A DNA stretch of 64,000 bases from Allobosea sp. BK604 (GTDB lineage: Bacteria; Pseudomonadota; Alphaproteobacteria; Rhizobiales; Beijerinckiaceae): NCBI RefSeq assembly GCF_004341515.1, contig NZ_SLZF01000005.1, positions 1 through 64,000 on the forward strand. The letters are read 5' to 3'. The notes under the pieces were generated by a model, which searched no databases, was not told where the DNA came from, and saw nothing but the letters and a program-made list of their open reading frames with translations. Positions 44,073 to 53,315 of this stretch are shown here, piece by piece. How positions within the stretch are numbered: position 1 is the stretch's first letter; each line of letters opens with the position of its first letter. The position numbers were made by a program, and so were the translations under genes.

Positions 44073-44860
44073 TGCTGATCGAAGCCAAGGACATCGCCAT
44101 CGCGCTTGCCGGCAGGCCGATCCTGCGCGGCATCGATCTCACGCTGAGGACGGGGCAGATCGTCGGCCTGATCGGAGCCAACGGCGCCGGCAAGACCACT
44201 TTGCTGCGCATCCTGGCGAACCTCCTCCCGCACGCGGGCAGCGTGCTCTACGATCGCGAGCCCGCCCAAGCCATCGGCCGCAAGGCCCTGGCGCGGCGGA
44301 TCGCCTTCCTCAGCCAGGGCGGCGCCGTGCATTGGCAAATGCGGGCCGAGGCCGTCGTCGCACTCGGGCGCCTGCCGCATCGCCACCCCTTTGCCGATCT
44401 GAGCGAAGCGGATCATGCCGCAATCGAGCGCGCCATGGCGGCAACCGATACGACGGCGTTCCGCGACCGCACGCTCGACTCGCTCTCCGGGGGCGAGCGC
44501 ATGCGCGTGCTATTGGCGCGCGCACTCGCGGTCGAAGCCGAGATGCTGCTCGCCGACGAGCCTCTGGCCGGGCTCGATCCCCGCCACGAGCTCGAGGCGA
44601 TGGCGCTGCTCAGGCGGACTGCCCTTGCCGGAACCGGCGTCGTCGTCGTTCTGCACGACCTCACCCTCGCCAGCAGGTTCTGCGACGAGATCATCCTGCT
44701 TCACGACGGCCGCATCCTCGCCAATGGCGCGCCGGACGAGGTGCTCGGCGACGAGCAGCTCGGCCTCGCCTTCGGCATCGACGTCACCCGTGGCAGCCGC
44801 GACGGCGAGAGCTTCGTGCTGCCCTGGCAACCGCTCGATCAGGGAAAGGTCGCCCGATGA
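44072..44860 (+). CDS. btuD: B12 ABC importer ATP-binding protein, BtuD/FecE type
   Basis: 262 residues. Walker A GANGAGKTT, Q-loop LSQGGAVHW, ABC signature LSGGERMRVLLARALA, Walker B MLLADEPLAGLD, and H-loop VLHDLTLA. It drives transport by the FecCD-type permease. The start is the ATG overlapping the permease stop. The next gene overlaps its stop by four bases. Confidence 0.93.
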   Translation: MLIEAKDIAIALAGRPILRGIDLTLRTGQIVGLIGANGAGKTTLLRILANLLPHAGSVLYDREPAQAIGRKALARRIAFLSQGGAVHWQMRAEAVVALGRLPHRHPFADLSEADHAAIERAMAATDTTAFRDRTLDSLSGGERMRVLLARALAVEAEMLLADEPLAGLDPRHELEAMALLRRTALAGTGVVVVLHDLTLASRFCDEIILLHDGRILANGAPDEVLGDEQLGLAFGIDVTRGSRDGESFVLPWQPLDQGKVAR

Positions 44861-45828
44861 CCGCCGGGGATGTGCGGGCGCTGCTCCGCGACCAGCTTCT
44901 CACCGAGACCACGCAATGGTCTCTCGGCACATTCGGCGCCATCGCCGAGTTCATGCGCGATCCGGGCGAGCCGGTCGCTCTCATCGACCAGCCCGGCCGC
45001 CTCGCTGCCGTGACGGATCGCGGCGGCATCGTCTTCGCTGATCTCACGCAGGTCCGGCCGTTCGCCTCGGAGACGGCCGTGGGCCAGAGCTGGAGCCATC
45101 GCGTCGCATTATGCCTGCCCGGCGAAAGCTGCGCGATGAGCCAGCGCACCGTCCTCAGCGAGCTCGGCCCCGATCGCGAAGCGCTCCGGATCCAGGATCG
45201 TGACGGCATCCTGTTCGACATGGGGCTTGGCACGTTGCAGGTCGATATCTGCATCCGCGCCAGCGATCCCGGCCTGATCGGGACGTTGCGCGCGGCCGAA
45301 GGCAGATCATTGTTCGAAGCCGGCAACCCCGCGATCGGCGCGATCCTCGCGGCAGGTCCGCACCGCGTCTTCATCGCTCGCGCCGGGCGCTGCGAAGTCT
45401 TCCAGCCGATACCACCCGCCGACGGCAAGAGCCCGGAGGGGCCGCATACTCATCTCCTGCCGAAATTGCTGGCCGGCGGGCGCACACATGCCGCAACCGA
45501 GCCCATGCCGGATGACCTTGTCCCCTTCGCGCATGTCGTGCCCGCGCATCCGCTCAAGGATGCGATGGGGCGACGGAGGGCTTGGGACGACGGAGCCCAT
45601 CGGCGGTTTCAGGATTTGCTGGCGCGTTACGGCGATGCTGGCCTGGCCGACCTCAAATCACGCTTCGCCGCCTGGGTCCAGGATGGCCGGGAGCCGGACG
45701 CGTTCCCGATCCCAGCCGACAAATTTGCCCGGCATGCGCTCAAGGTCGCTCGCTGCCAGCTGGCGGAAGCAAGAACCGCGCTCCCCGTGGTCGGTAACGC
45801 CGCGGATAACGAACCGTCCAGAGAATAG
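44857..45828 (+). CDS. unrecognised protein in the B12 riboswitch operon
   Basis: 323 residues, soluble, without signal peptide or membrane helix. It overlaps btuD by four bases (ATGA), so translational coupling to the B12 transporter is likely. Visible features: an N-terminal helical region (MTAGDVRALLRDQL), a beta-rich middle, and a His-containing stretch GPHTHLLPKLLAGGRTH (about 202-218). A C-terminal acidic and Arg-rich helical part follows. I do not recognise a catalytic motif. Being last in a cobalamin-controlled operon, it may process, store or sense a corrinoid or the metal, but this is context only. Confidence 0.8.
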   Translation: MTAGDVRALLRDQLLTETTQWSLGTFGAIAEFMRDPGEPVALIDQPGRLAAVTDRGGIVFADLTQVRPFASETAVGQSWSHRVALCLPGESCAMSQRTVLSELGPDREALRIQDRDGILFDMGLGTLQVDICIRASDPGLIGTLRAAEGRSLFEAGNPAIGAILAAGPHRVFIARAGRCEVFQPIPPADGKSPEGPHTHLLPKLLAGGRTHAATEPMPDDLVPFAHVVPAHPLKDAMGRRRAWDDGAHRRFQDLLARYGDAGLADLKSRFAAWVQDGREPDAFPIPADKFARHALKVARCQLAEARTALPVVGNAADNEPSRE

Positions 45829-45911
45829 AGCGGATCACACGCGTCGAGACGCCTGCCAAGCGCTTCCCGGATCAGCCCCGCCGAAAGCTCTTGCAATCGA
45901 TCAGCGGCAGC

Positions 45912-45940
45912 GTTAAACGTTTTACTGTAAAACGTTTAAC
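45912..45940. promoter_or_regulatory. 29-base perfect palindrome, LacI-type operator
   Basis: GTTAAACGTTTTAC - T - GTAAAACGTTTAAC: 14-base arms around one base. It contains two overlapping AAACGTTT words, typical of LacI/GalR operators. It ends 3 bases before the regulator's ATG, covering the ribosome-binding region, so it suits autorepression. Confidence 0.8.
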
Positions 45941-45943
45941 GGG

Positions 45944-47047
45944 ATGGCGATGCACGGTGCACGCGTAACGATCCGGGATGTCGCAGCGCGCGCCGGCGTG
46001 TCCACCGCGACCGTCTCGAACGTTTTCAGCGGCAACAAGCCGGTGAATGCCGAGCTGCGCGAGCGCGTCCTGAAAGCTGCGGAAGAGCTCGCCTATCAGG
46101 TGGACCGGGCGGCTTCGCAGCTGCGTTCGGGCCAGGCGCGGGTTGTCGGCGTGCTGGTCCCCGATCTCGACGACGTCTTCTTCACCTCGCTCGTCTCGCA
46201 GCTCGAGGTGCTGGCGCAAAAGGACGGCTACGACATCCTCGTCGCCAGCTCGCGCGACGATCTCGGGCTGGAGCAGTCGCGGCTGCGCACATTGCTCGCC
46301 TGGCGCCCATCGGGGCTGATCGCCGTCCCCTGCTCCGATGCGGTTCCGGACGTGCTGCGCGGCGAGGTCGGGCGGCTGCCGATCGTCTTCGCCGACCGCG
46401 TTCCGCCGGAGGGATCGGTCGTCGACACGGTGGCGATCGACAACCGCGAGGCGGGCGAGATCGCGGCGCGCCACCTGCTCTCCAAGGGGCATCGTGACAT
46501 CGTCGTCACCGCCTCCAGCCTCGGCATCTCCCCGATCCGCGAACGTATCCGCGGTGCCTGCGAGCTGATCAAGGCTGCGAGCGGCAAGGAGCCGACCGTC
46601 GTCGAGCTCGGCTCGAATGCCGACCGCGGCGCTGCGACCTTCCTGCACTGGCTCGAACGGCACCCTCAACCGAGCGCCGTGATCGCGCTCACCAACGTCA
46701 CGACCCTGAGCACGCTGTCGGCGCTGGCGCGGCTGCGGATCGACATTCCCGATCCGGTCTCGGTGGTCGGCTTCGACGACTATCCCTGGATGAGCGCCCG
46801 CAAGACCGGCCTCACCGCGATCCGCCAGCCGATTGCCGAGATCGCCGACGTGGCCTGGCGCCGCCTGCGCGCCCGCATGTCCGGGGACCAGGCGCCGCCC
46901 GACCGTTCCGTGCTGCAGACGAGCCTGCAGGTTCGCGACTCCGTGCGCGATCTCGCCGCGCCCGCGGCTGATGGCAGCGAGGCTCGCAACCCCGACCCGC
47001 TTCCCAACCCGGAGAGACCGACCGCCTCGCCCAAGGCGGTGCACTGA
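45944..47047 (+). CDS. LacI-family transcriptional regulator
   Basis: 367 residues. Helix-turn-helix at about 8-30 (VTIRDVAARAGVSTATVSNV), hinge helix DRAASQLRSGQ, then a periplasmic-binding-like effector domain (VVGVLVPDLDDVFFTSLVSQ, then DPVSVVGFDDYPW). The C-terminal tail after about 335 is an unusual extension rich in Pro. ATGs at 45944 and 45950 are both possible; a GGGATGG string before the second may make it the true start. It precedes a seven-gene plus-strand polyol operon and should be its ligand-responsive repressor. Confidence 0.92.
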   Translation: MAMHGARVTIRDVAARAGVSTATVSNVFSGNKPVNAELRERVLKAAEELAYQVDRAASQLRSGQARVVGVLVPDLDDVFFTSLVSQLEVLAQKDGYDILVASSRDDLGLEQSRLRTLLAWRPSGLIAVPCSDAVPDVLRGEVGRLPIVFADRVPPEGSVVDTVAIDNREAGEIAARHLLSKGHRDIVVTASSLGISPIRERIRGACELIKAASGKEPTVVELGSNADRGAATFLHWLERHPQPSAVIALTNVTTLSTLSALARLRIDIPDPVSVVGFDDYPWMSARKTGLTAIRQPIAEIADVAWRRLRARMSGDQAPPDRSVLQTSLQVRDSVRDLAAPAADGSEARNPDPLPNPERPTASPKAVH

Positions 47048-47126
47048 CGAACACCGACTGCGGACGCGCTGCGTCCGAGCCACCGGGCCGTCAGAGCCCG
47101 GAGCGAATGAGGTTCTGGAGGAAAGA

Positions 47127-48002
47127 GTGCAACTAGGAAGAACGGCACGGATATTGCCGCTGCTGGCGCCGGTCCATCTGCTCGTCCTGAGCGTGATCGT
47201 GCTGCCGTCGCTCTATGTCGTCTGGCTGAGCCTGAACAGCTCGAGCTTCGGCCAGGCGCCGAGCTTCGTCGGCCTGCAGAACTATTGGCGCGTCCTCACC
47301 GATCCGGCTTTCCACAGCGCGCTGCTGAACACGGTCGTCCTCGTCGTCGTGGCCGTGCATCTCGAGCTCGCCATCGGTCTCGGCATGGCCCTGCTCTTCG
47401 CCAGCGGCCTGCCCTTCCGGCGCTTCCTGCTCGTCGCCGTGCTCGCACCCTACGCCGTCAGCGAGGTCACGGCCGTGGTGATGTGGCGCTTCCTGTTCGA
47501 TCCCGATGCCGGGCCGGTCACGCTGGCTCTCCGCGCGCTCAGCCTGCCGACGCTCGACTGGACCTTCGAGCCGTCGCACGCGATGGTCCTGATCGGCCTG
47601 CTGACGATCTGGCTGCACCTGCCCTTCACCTTCATCATCGTCTATGCAGCGCGCCTCGCCATTCCCGCCGAGCTGTTCGAGGCCGCGCGGATCGACGGCG
47701 CGACGCGCTGGCAGGCGTTTCGGCGCGTGACTCTGCCGCTGCTCGGCCCGGCGATGCTGATCGCCCTGCTCTTCCGCTACATCTTCGCCTTCCGCCTGTT
47801 CTCGGAAGCCTGGCTGCTGACCAAGGGCGGCCCGGCGCGCTCGACCGAGGTGGTGGCGATCTACCTCTATCAGGAGGCCTTCAGCTTCAACGCCTTCGGA
47901 TCGGCGGCCGCGACCGCCTGGATCATGGTGGTGATCTCGCTGCTGCTCGCAGGCGCCTATGTCTACCTGCTCAGGCGCGGAGGGCTTGCCCATGCGCACT
48001 GA
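47127..48002 (+). CDS. carbohydrate ABC importer permease (MalF/UgpA type)
   Basis: 291 residues from a GTG start with GGAGGAAAGA directly upstream. Six membrane helices; the EAA loop reads EAARIDGATRWQAFRRVTLP. N-terminal LPLLAPVHLLVLSVIVLPSL is a typical first helix. Its stop lies 11 bases inside the next permease gene. Expected to import a sugar alcohol or sugar with the partner permease and SBP below; no ATPase gene is present. Confidence 0.9.
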   Translation: MQLGRTARILPLLAPVHLLVLSVIVLPSLYVVWLSLNSSSFGQAPSFVGLQNYWRVLTDPAFHSALLNTVVLVVVAVHLELAIGLGMALLFASGLPFRRFLLVAVLAPYAVSEVTAVVMWRFLFDPDAGPVTLALRALSLPTLDWTFEPSHAMVLIGLLTIWLHLPFTFIIVYAARLAIPAELFEAARIDGATRWQAFRRVTLPLLGPAMLIALLFRYIFAFRLFSEAWLLTKGGPARSTEVVAIYLYQEAFSFNAFGSAAATAWIMVVISLLLAGAYVYLLRRGGLAHAH

Positions 48003-48825
48003 ACGCCTCCTCGTCGGGGCCGGCAAGACACTCGCCGTCGCCGCAATCCTGTTCTGGTCGCTGTTCCCGATCCTGTTCATCGCGCTGTCGTCGCTGAAGC
48101 CGGGGCAGGACATTTTCGCCGTGCCGGCGAAATGGCTCTTCACCCCGACGCTGAAGCACTATGTCGAGCTCTGGCGCTCCTGGGGCGTCTTCTTCGAAGG
48201 GCTCCTGAACAGCCTGCTGATCACCGTCGGCGCCACATTGCTCGCCATCATCGCCAGCGCCTGCGCCGGCTATGTCTACTCGCGCAATTCCGGGCGCTGG
48301 CTCGGGACGAGTATGCTCGGGCTCATCATCGTGCGGCTGATCCCGCCGATCGTGGTGACGCTGCCGCTGTTCCCGATCGTCAATGCGCTCGGGCTCAGCG
48401 ACACGCATCTCGTGCTGATCCTGCTCTATGCGACCTTCTTCGTCTCGCTGGGCACGGTGCTGATGCGCACCTTCATCGACCAGATCCCGCGCGAGCTCGA
48501 CGAAGCCGCGTCGATCGACGGGGCCAGCCGCATGACCATCCTGCGCAAGGTCATCGTCCCGCTGGCGATGCCCGGCGTGCTCGCGGTCGCGGTCTTCGTC
48601 ATCGTCTTCTCCTGGAACGAGTTCCTCTTCGCCTTCATCTTCACCGCGACGAAGGCCAAGACCGCGCCCCTCGTGATCTCCGAGATGATCGGCTCCATCG
48701 ACGGCGTCGACTGGGGGATCCTCTTCGCCGCCGCGACGGTGCAACTCGTGCCCGTTCTCGTCTTCGTCGTCTTCATGAACCGCTACCTCGTGGCCGGCCT
48801 CACCGCCGGTTCAACGAAGGGGTAG
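47992..48825 (+). CDS. carbohydrate ABC importer permease (MalG/UgpE type)
   Basis: 277 residues from MRTERLLVGAG with GGAGGG upstream. Six helices; EAA loop DEAASIDGASRMTILRKVIVP; C-terminal NRYLVAGLTAGSTKG with the AGLTAGS motif diagnostic of MalG-like subunits. Overlaps the upstream permease by 11 bases. Partner of that permease. Confidence 0.92.
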   Translation: MRTERLLVGAGKTLAVAAILFWSLFPILFIALSSLKPGQDIFAVPAKWLFTPTLKHYVELWRSWGVFFEGLLNSLLITVGATLLAIIASACAGYVYSRNSGRWLGTSMLGLIIVRLIPPIVVTLPLFPIVNALGLSDTHLVLILLYATFFVSLGTVLMRTFIDQIPRELDEAASIDGASRMTILRKVIVPLAMPGVLAVAVFVIVFSWNEFLFAFIFTATKAKTAPLVISEMIGSIDGVDWGILFAAATVQLVPVLVFVVFMNRYLVAGLTAGSTKG

Positions 48826-48849
48826 CCAACCACAAAGAGGGAGGAAGCC

Positions 48850-50145
48850 ATGTCGAAATATCCGGAAACCAGGCTTACCCGGCGCGGATTCGTCGCCGGT
48901 TCCGCGGGGATCGCCGCAGCGCTTGCGGTCAGGCCGGCTTTCGCCGCCGGCAAGACGCTGAACGTGCTCAGCCACAAGGTCCACCAGACCGTGCTCGGCA
49001 GCGGCGACGGCGACCTGATGGCGGGTTGGCGCAAGGCCAACGATGCCGAGATCGCCTTCACCACCTTCGACTCGAACCCGCTGCAGGACCGGCTCTTCCG
49101 CGAGGCGAGCCTGAAGGAGACCGAGTACGGTGTCGGCTATCTCATCGACAACCGGCCGACCTCGCAGATCGCGGCATTGTTCGAGCCGCTCGACGCTTAT
49201 CAGAAGCAGGACGCGATCGAGGATTTCGGCGATATCGCCCCCGGCCTCGTCCAGGGCATGACCGTCGACGGCAAGCTGATCGGAATCCCCGTCCGCCACG
49301 CGACGCAGGGCCTGTTCTACAACGAGGCGCTGCTGGAGGAGGCCGGCATCCCGGCGCCGCCAGCGACGCTGGAGGAGCTGATCGAGCAGGCGAAGAAGAC
49401 GACCTTCACCTCGAAGGCCGGCACGCCCGTCACCGGCATGGTGCTGGCGAGCGACCTCGCGGTCTTCCCGGTGATGTTCGCACGCGCCTATGGCGGCGAC
49501 TTCATCAGCCCCGATCTCAAGCTGGTGCCGAACCGCGAGGCGCTGGAACAGGGGCTAGCGGCCCTGCACGGCATGTTCGAGGCCGGCAGCCTGCCGCGCA
49601 GCTACGCGACGACCAAGAACGACGACCAGGTCACCTGGCTGCAGCAGGGCCGCGCCGCCTTCACCGTCCTGCCCTTCGCCCGCGGCGCGCAGCTCAACAA
49701 TGCTGACCAGAGCAAGTTCCCGGGCAAGATCAAGGCTGTCGAGTTCCCCGGCTCCGCCGCGATCAAGGGCAAGGTGCCGATGGCCTCCGTCGTCGAGGCC
49801 TGGGCGATGTCGATCCCCAAGAACGCCAAGGACAAGGCGCTGGCCTGGAGCTTCATCAGGGAGGTGTCGAGCAAGCGCGTGACGCTCGGCATGGCGATCA
49901 ACGGCAACGGCCCGGTGCGCGTCTCCTCCTATGCCGACGAGGGGCTGAAGGCGAAGAACCCGCTCGCCGCGGTCGAGGCCAAGGTGCTGGCGACGGCGCG
50001 CGGCGCCTTCCCGCCCTTCCCCGAGGCCGCCCGCGCCCAGGCGACCTTCCTCGAGGAGGTCCAGCTCGCCGTGCTCGGCCGCAAGCCGGTCAAGGACGCC
50101 GTCTCCGCCATCATCGAGCGCGTCAAGCCGATGATGCCGGCCTGA
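48850..50145 (+). CDS. carbohydrate ABC importer substrate-binding protein, family 1
   Basis: 431 residues, periplasmic. A twin-arginine signal opens the protein (TRRGFVAGSAGIAAALAVRP). Family-1 SBP fold, with GIPVRHATQGLFYNEALLEEAGIPAPP-type cleft region (GIPVRHATQGLFYNEALLEE) and WLQQGRAAFTVLPFARG. AGAGGGAGG precedes the ATG. It supplies substrate to the two permeases upstream. From the catabolic genes that follow, a pentitol such as ribitol is the likely ligand (inference). Confidence 0.9.
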   Translation: MSKYPETRLTRRGFVAGSAGIAAALAVRPAFAAGKTLNVLSHKVHQTVLGSGDGDLMAGWRKANDAEIAFTTFDSNPLQDRLFREASLKETEYGVGYLIDNRPTSQIAALFEPLDAYQKQDAIEDFGDIAPGLVQGMTVDGKLIGIPVRHATQGLFYNEALLEEAGIPAPPATLEELIEQAKKTTFTSKAGTPVTGMVLASDLAVFPVMFARAYGGDFISPDLKLVPNREALEQGLAALHGMFEAGSLPRSYATTKNDDQVTWLQQGRAAFTVLPFARGAQLNNADQSKFPGKIKAVEFPGSAAIKGKVPMASVVEAWAMSIPKNAKDKALAWSFIREVSSKRVTLGMAINGNGPVRVSSYADEGLKAKNPLAAVEAKVLATARGAFPPFPEAARAQATFLEEVQLAVLGRKPVKDAVSAIIERVKPMMPA

Positions 50146-50218
50146 TCGCTGTTTCGCTCTGCGGGGCGCCCTGCCCCGCAGACATTCCTGTCTCATCGCA
50201 TTCCAAGGGAACTTCGCC

Positions 50219-51658
50219 ATGTCGACCGCTGCGACCCGCTTCATCGAGGAGCCGGCACGCTCCATCCCCGTCTCGGCCGAATACGACGTGCTCGTCGTCG
50301 GCGGCGGTCCATCGGGCCTCACGGCCGCGCTCGCTGCCGCCGAGGACGGCCTGCGCGTCGGGCTGATCGAGAGCCGCAGCTTCGTCGGCGGCAATATGAC
50401 GATCGGCCTGCCGGTGCTCGGCTTCCTCGGCCAGAAGGGCAACCAGATCATCGACGGGCTGCCGCAGAAATTCATCGAGCGGCTGCGCAAGGAGCGCGAC
50501 GGGGCGAGCGAGCACCGGCCCTGCCCGCTGCATATGGGCATCACGCTCGTCGAGCCCGAGGCGGTGAAGACCGTGGCGCTGGAAATGCTGACCGAAGCCG
50601 GCGTCGACGTCCTGTTCTACACCTTCTTCGCCGGCGCGCTGGTCGAGAACGACACGATCCGCGGCGTCATCACCGAGAGCAAGAGCGGCCGCACGGCCCT
50701 CCTCGCCAAGGTCGTGATCGACTGCAGCGGCGATGCCGACGTCGCCTATAGCGCCGGCGTGCCGACCGAGAAGGGCAATGCCGATGGCGGCATGCAGCCG
50801 CCGACCCTGATGTTCTGCCTGGCCGGCGTCGATACCGATGCGCTCAGGCTCTCCATCGCCAACGCGCCGCCGGCCGCACGCACCTATCTCACCGATTTCA
50901 TCCCGGCCGAGTATTTCGGCCAGAACCACCAGTTCATCGTCGTCGGCCTGCGCGAATTGATGGCCAAGGCCAAGGCCGAGCGCGGCCTGCAGATCCCGAA
51001 CGAGCGCACCATCATCATCACCGGCCTGAAGAAGGGCGAGGTCTGGATCAACATGACCCGCGTCAAGGGCACGGATGGGACCGATGCCCGCAGCCTGACC
51101 AAGGGCGAGATCGAGGGTCGCGCCCAGATCGACGACATCGTCACCTATCTCGTGAACTACGTGCCGGGCTTCGAGAAGGCCTATTTCACCAAGACGGCTC
51201 CCTTCCTCGGCATCCGCGAGACGCGCCGTATCATCGGCCAATACGTGATGACGCAGGAGGACGTGCTCGCCTGCAAGCATTTCGACGACGCCGTCGCTGT
51301 CGCAAGCTACCCGATCGACATCCACCGCCCCTCCGATGATGGCTGCACGCTGATCTGGTGCGGCGACTGCTACGACATCCCCTACCGCTCGCTGGTGCCG
51401 CAGAAGATCGGCAATCTGCTGGTCGCCGGGCGCAGCATCTCCGCCACCCATGAGGCGATGGGCGCGATCCGCGTCATGGCGACCTGCATGGCGATGGGTG
51501 AGGCCGCCGGCCGTGCCGCCAAGATCTCGGTCCGCGGCAACCGCCCGCCGGCCGATATCGACATCGAAGAGCTCCGCCGCCAGCAGCTCGAGCGCGGCGT
51601 CTATCTGCGCAACCCGGACGGCAGCCGCGCCGGCCCGCCGAACCGTGCCGCGGCCTGA
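50219..51658 (+). CDS. FAD-dependent oxidoreductase
   Basis: 479 residues of the FAD-oxidored type. FAD motif DVLVVGGGPSGLTAALAAAE (about 23-42), GGNMTIGLPVLGFLG, DCSGDADVAYSAGVP, and a C-terminal LLVAGRSISATHEAMGA closing FAD site. No signal peptide. It lies between the SBP gene and the FGGY kinase, 1 base from the latter. Its presence in a pentitol operon suggests it oxidises an alternative substrate (a sugar, lactone or polyol) or acts in place of an NAD-dependent step, but no direct clue to the substrate is visible. Confidence 0.88.
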   Translation: MSTAATRFIEEPARSIPVSAEYDVLVVGGGPSGLTAALAAAEDGLRVGLIESRSFVGGNMTIGLPVLGFLGQKGNQIIDGLPQKFIERLRKERDGASEHRPCPLHMGITLVEPEAVKTVALEMLTEAGVDVLFYTFFAGALVENDTIRGVITESKSGRTALLAKVVIDCSGDADVAYSAGVPTEKGNADGGMQPPTLMFCLAGVDTDALRLSIANAPPAARTYLTDFIPAEYFGQNHQFIVVGLRELMAKAKAERGLQIPNERTIIITGLKKGEVWINMTRVKGTDGTDARSLTKGEIEGRAQIDDIVTYLVNYVPGFEKAYFTKTAPFLGIRETRRIIGQYVMTQEDVLACKHFDDAVAVASYPIDIHRPSDDGCTLIWCGDCYDIPYRSLVPQKIGNLLVAGRSISATHEAMGAIRVMATCMAMGEAAGRAAKISVRGNRPPADIDIEELRRQQLERGVYLRNPDGSRAGPPNRAAA

Positions 51659-51659
51659 C

Positions 51660-53315
51660 ATGGCCGAGCATGTCATCGGGATCGATGTCGGCACCGGCAG
51701 TGCCCGGGCCGGCATCTTCGACCGGCAAGGCCGCATGGTCGCGACCGCCAGGCGTGACATCGCGCTCTACCGGGACGGCCCGGATATCGCCGAGCAGTCG
51801 AGCGCGGATATCTGGCAGGCGGTCTGCGCCAGCGTGCGCGAGGCGATGGCGCTGGCCGCGCTGGCGCCGGATGCCATTGCCGGCATCGGCTTCGACGCGA
51901 CCTGTTCGCTCGTCGTGCTCGGGCCCAATGGGACGCCGCTGCCGGTCGGCCGCCATGGCGATTCCAGCCGGGACATCATCGTCTGGATGGACCACCGGGC
52001 GACCGAGCAGGCCGAGCGCATCAACAGCACGGGCCATCCGGTGCTGGCCTATGTCGGCGGCACGATCTCGCCGGAGATGGAGACGCCGAAACTGCTCTGG
52101 CTCAAGGAGAACCTGCCGGCGAGCTACGATGCGGCCTGGCAGTTCTTCGATCTCGCGGATTTCCTGACCTGGCGGGCCAGCGGCTCGCTGGCGCGCTCGA
52201 CCTGCACCGTGACCTGCAAATGGACCTATCTCGCCCATGAAGGGCGCTGGGATGCCGGCTATTTCCGCCAGATCGGCCTTGCGGACCTCGCCGATGACGG
52301 CTTCGCCCGGATCGGCACGGAGATCGTTCCGGGTGGCACCGCGCTCGGCCGCGGGCTGACCGAACAGGCCGCGGTCGAGCTCGGCCTGAGAGCCGGCACC
52401 GCTGTTGCCGCCGGATTGATCGACGCCCATGCCGGAGGCGTCGGCTCGGTCGGCGTGCACTCGCCGCACGGCACGGCCCTGACCCGCATGGCCTATGTCT
52501 TCGGCACCTCGGCCTGCACCATGGCGAGCAGCCGCGAGCCGATCTTCATCCCCGGAATCTGGGGACCCTACTTTGCGGCGATGGCTCCCGGTCTCTGGCT
52601 CAATGAGGGCGGACAGTCCGGCGCCGGCGCGGCGATCGAGCAATTGATCGGCTTCCATCCCGCGACGCCCGAGGCGCGGCGCCTGGCCGAAGCCGAGGGT
52701 CTCTCCCTGCCCGACTGGCTCGCCGCGCAGGCAGCCCGGCATGAAGCCGAACCCTCGCAGGCCGCCCGCCTCGCCGGCGAGGTGATCGTCGTGCCCGACT
52801 TCCTCGGCAATCGCTCGCCCCATGCCGACCCGCATGCGCGCGCCGTGATCGCGGGGCTCGGCATGGGGCACGGTCTCGACGATCTCGTCGCGCTCTATGT
52901 CGCCGGCCTGACCGGAATCGGCTACGGCTTGCGGCAGATCATCGTGGCGAGCCGCGCCAAGAGCGCGACGATCGAGGCGATCGTGCTCAGCGGCGGCGCC
53001 GGGCGGCAGCCGCTGATCCGGCAATTGCTGGCGGATTGTTCCGGACTGCCGGTGCTGGTGCCCGGCGAGGTCGACCCCGTGCTTCTCGGCTCGGCCATGC
53101 TCGCTGCGAGCGCGGCAGGGAGCTTTTCTGATCTGGCCGAGGCGATGGCCGCGATGGCGCCGAGCGCCACCGTCTTCACCCCGACCGGCGGTGAGATCGC
53201 ACAACTGCACGCCGCGCGCCTTGCCGCTTTCGAAACGCTGCAGGCTGCCGCACGCCAGGCGCGCGAGCAGATGCGCCTCCCGCGGCTCGACGCCCCATCG
53301 GAGACCACGACGTGA
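51660..53315 (+). CDS. FGGY-family kinase, D-ribulokinase-like
   Basis: 551 residues from [17 protein letters not shown] kinase with [15 protein letters not shown] (ATP-binding), [38 protein letters not shown], and [20 protein letters not shown]. The size and the [16 protein letters not shown] region match the D-ribulokinase/ribulokinase subgroup (about 540-560) rather than xylulokinase (about 485). It should phosphorylate D-ribulose at C5. One base separates it from the FAD oxidoreductase stop; its own stop overlaps the ribitol dehydrogenase GTG (GTGA). Confidence 0.88.
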   Translation: MAEHVIGIDVGTGSARAGIFDRQGRMVATARRDIALYRDGPDIAEQSSADIWQAVCASVREAMALAALAPDAIAGIGFDATCSLVVLGPNGTPLPVGRHGDSSRDIIVWMDHRATEQAERINSTGHPVLAYVGGTISPEMETPKLLWLKENLPASYDAAWQFFDLADFLTWRASGSLARSTCTVTCKWTYLAHEGRWDAGYFRQIGLADLADDGFARIGTEIVPGGTALGRGLTEQAAVELGLRAGTAVAAGLIDAHAGGVGSVGVHSPHGTALTRMAYVFGTSACTMASSREPIFIPGIWGPYFAAMAPGLWLNEGGQSGAGAAIEQLIGFHPATPEARRLAEAEGLSLPDWLAAQAARHEAEPSQAARLAGEVIVVPDFLGNRSPHADPHARAVIAGLGMGHGLDDLVALYVAGLTGIGYGLRQIIVASRAKSATIEAIVLSGGAGRQPLIRQLLADCSGLPVLVPGEVDPVLLGSAMLAASAAGSFSDLAEAMAAMAPSATVFTPTGGEIAQLHAARLAAFETLQAAARQAREQMRLPRLDAPSETTT

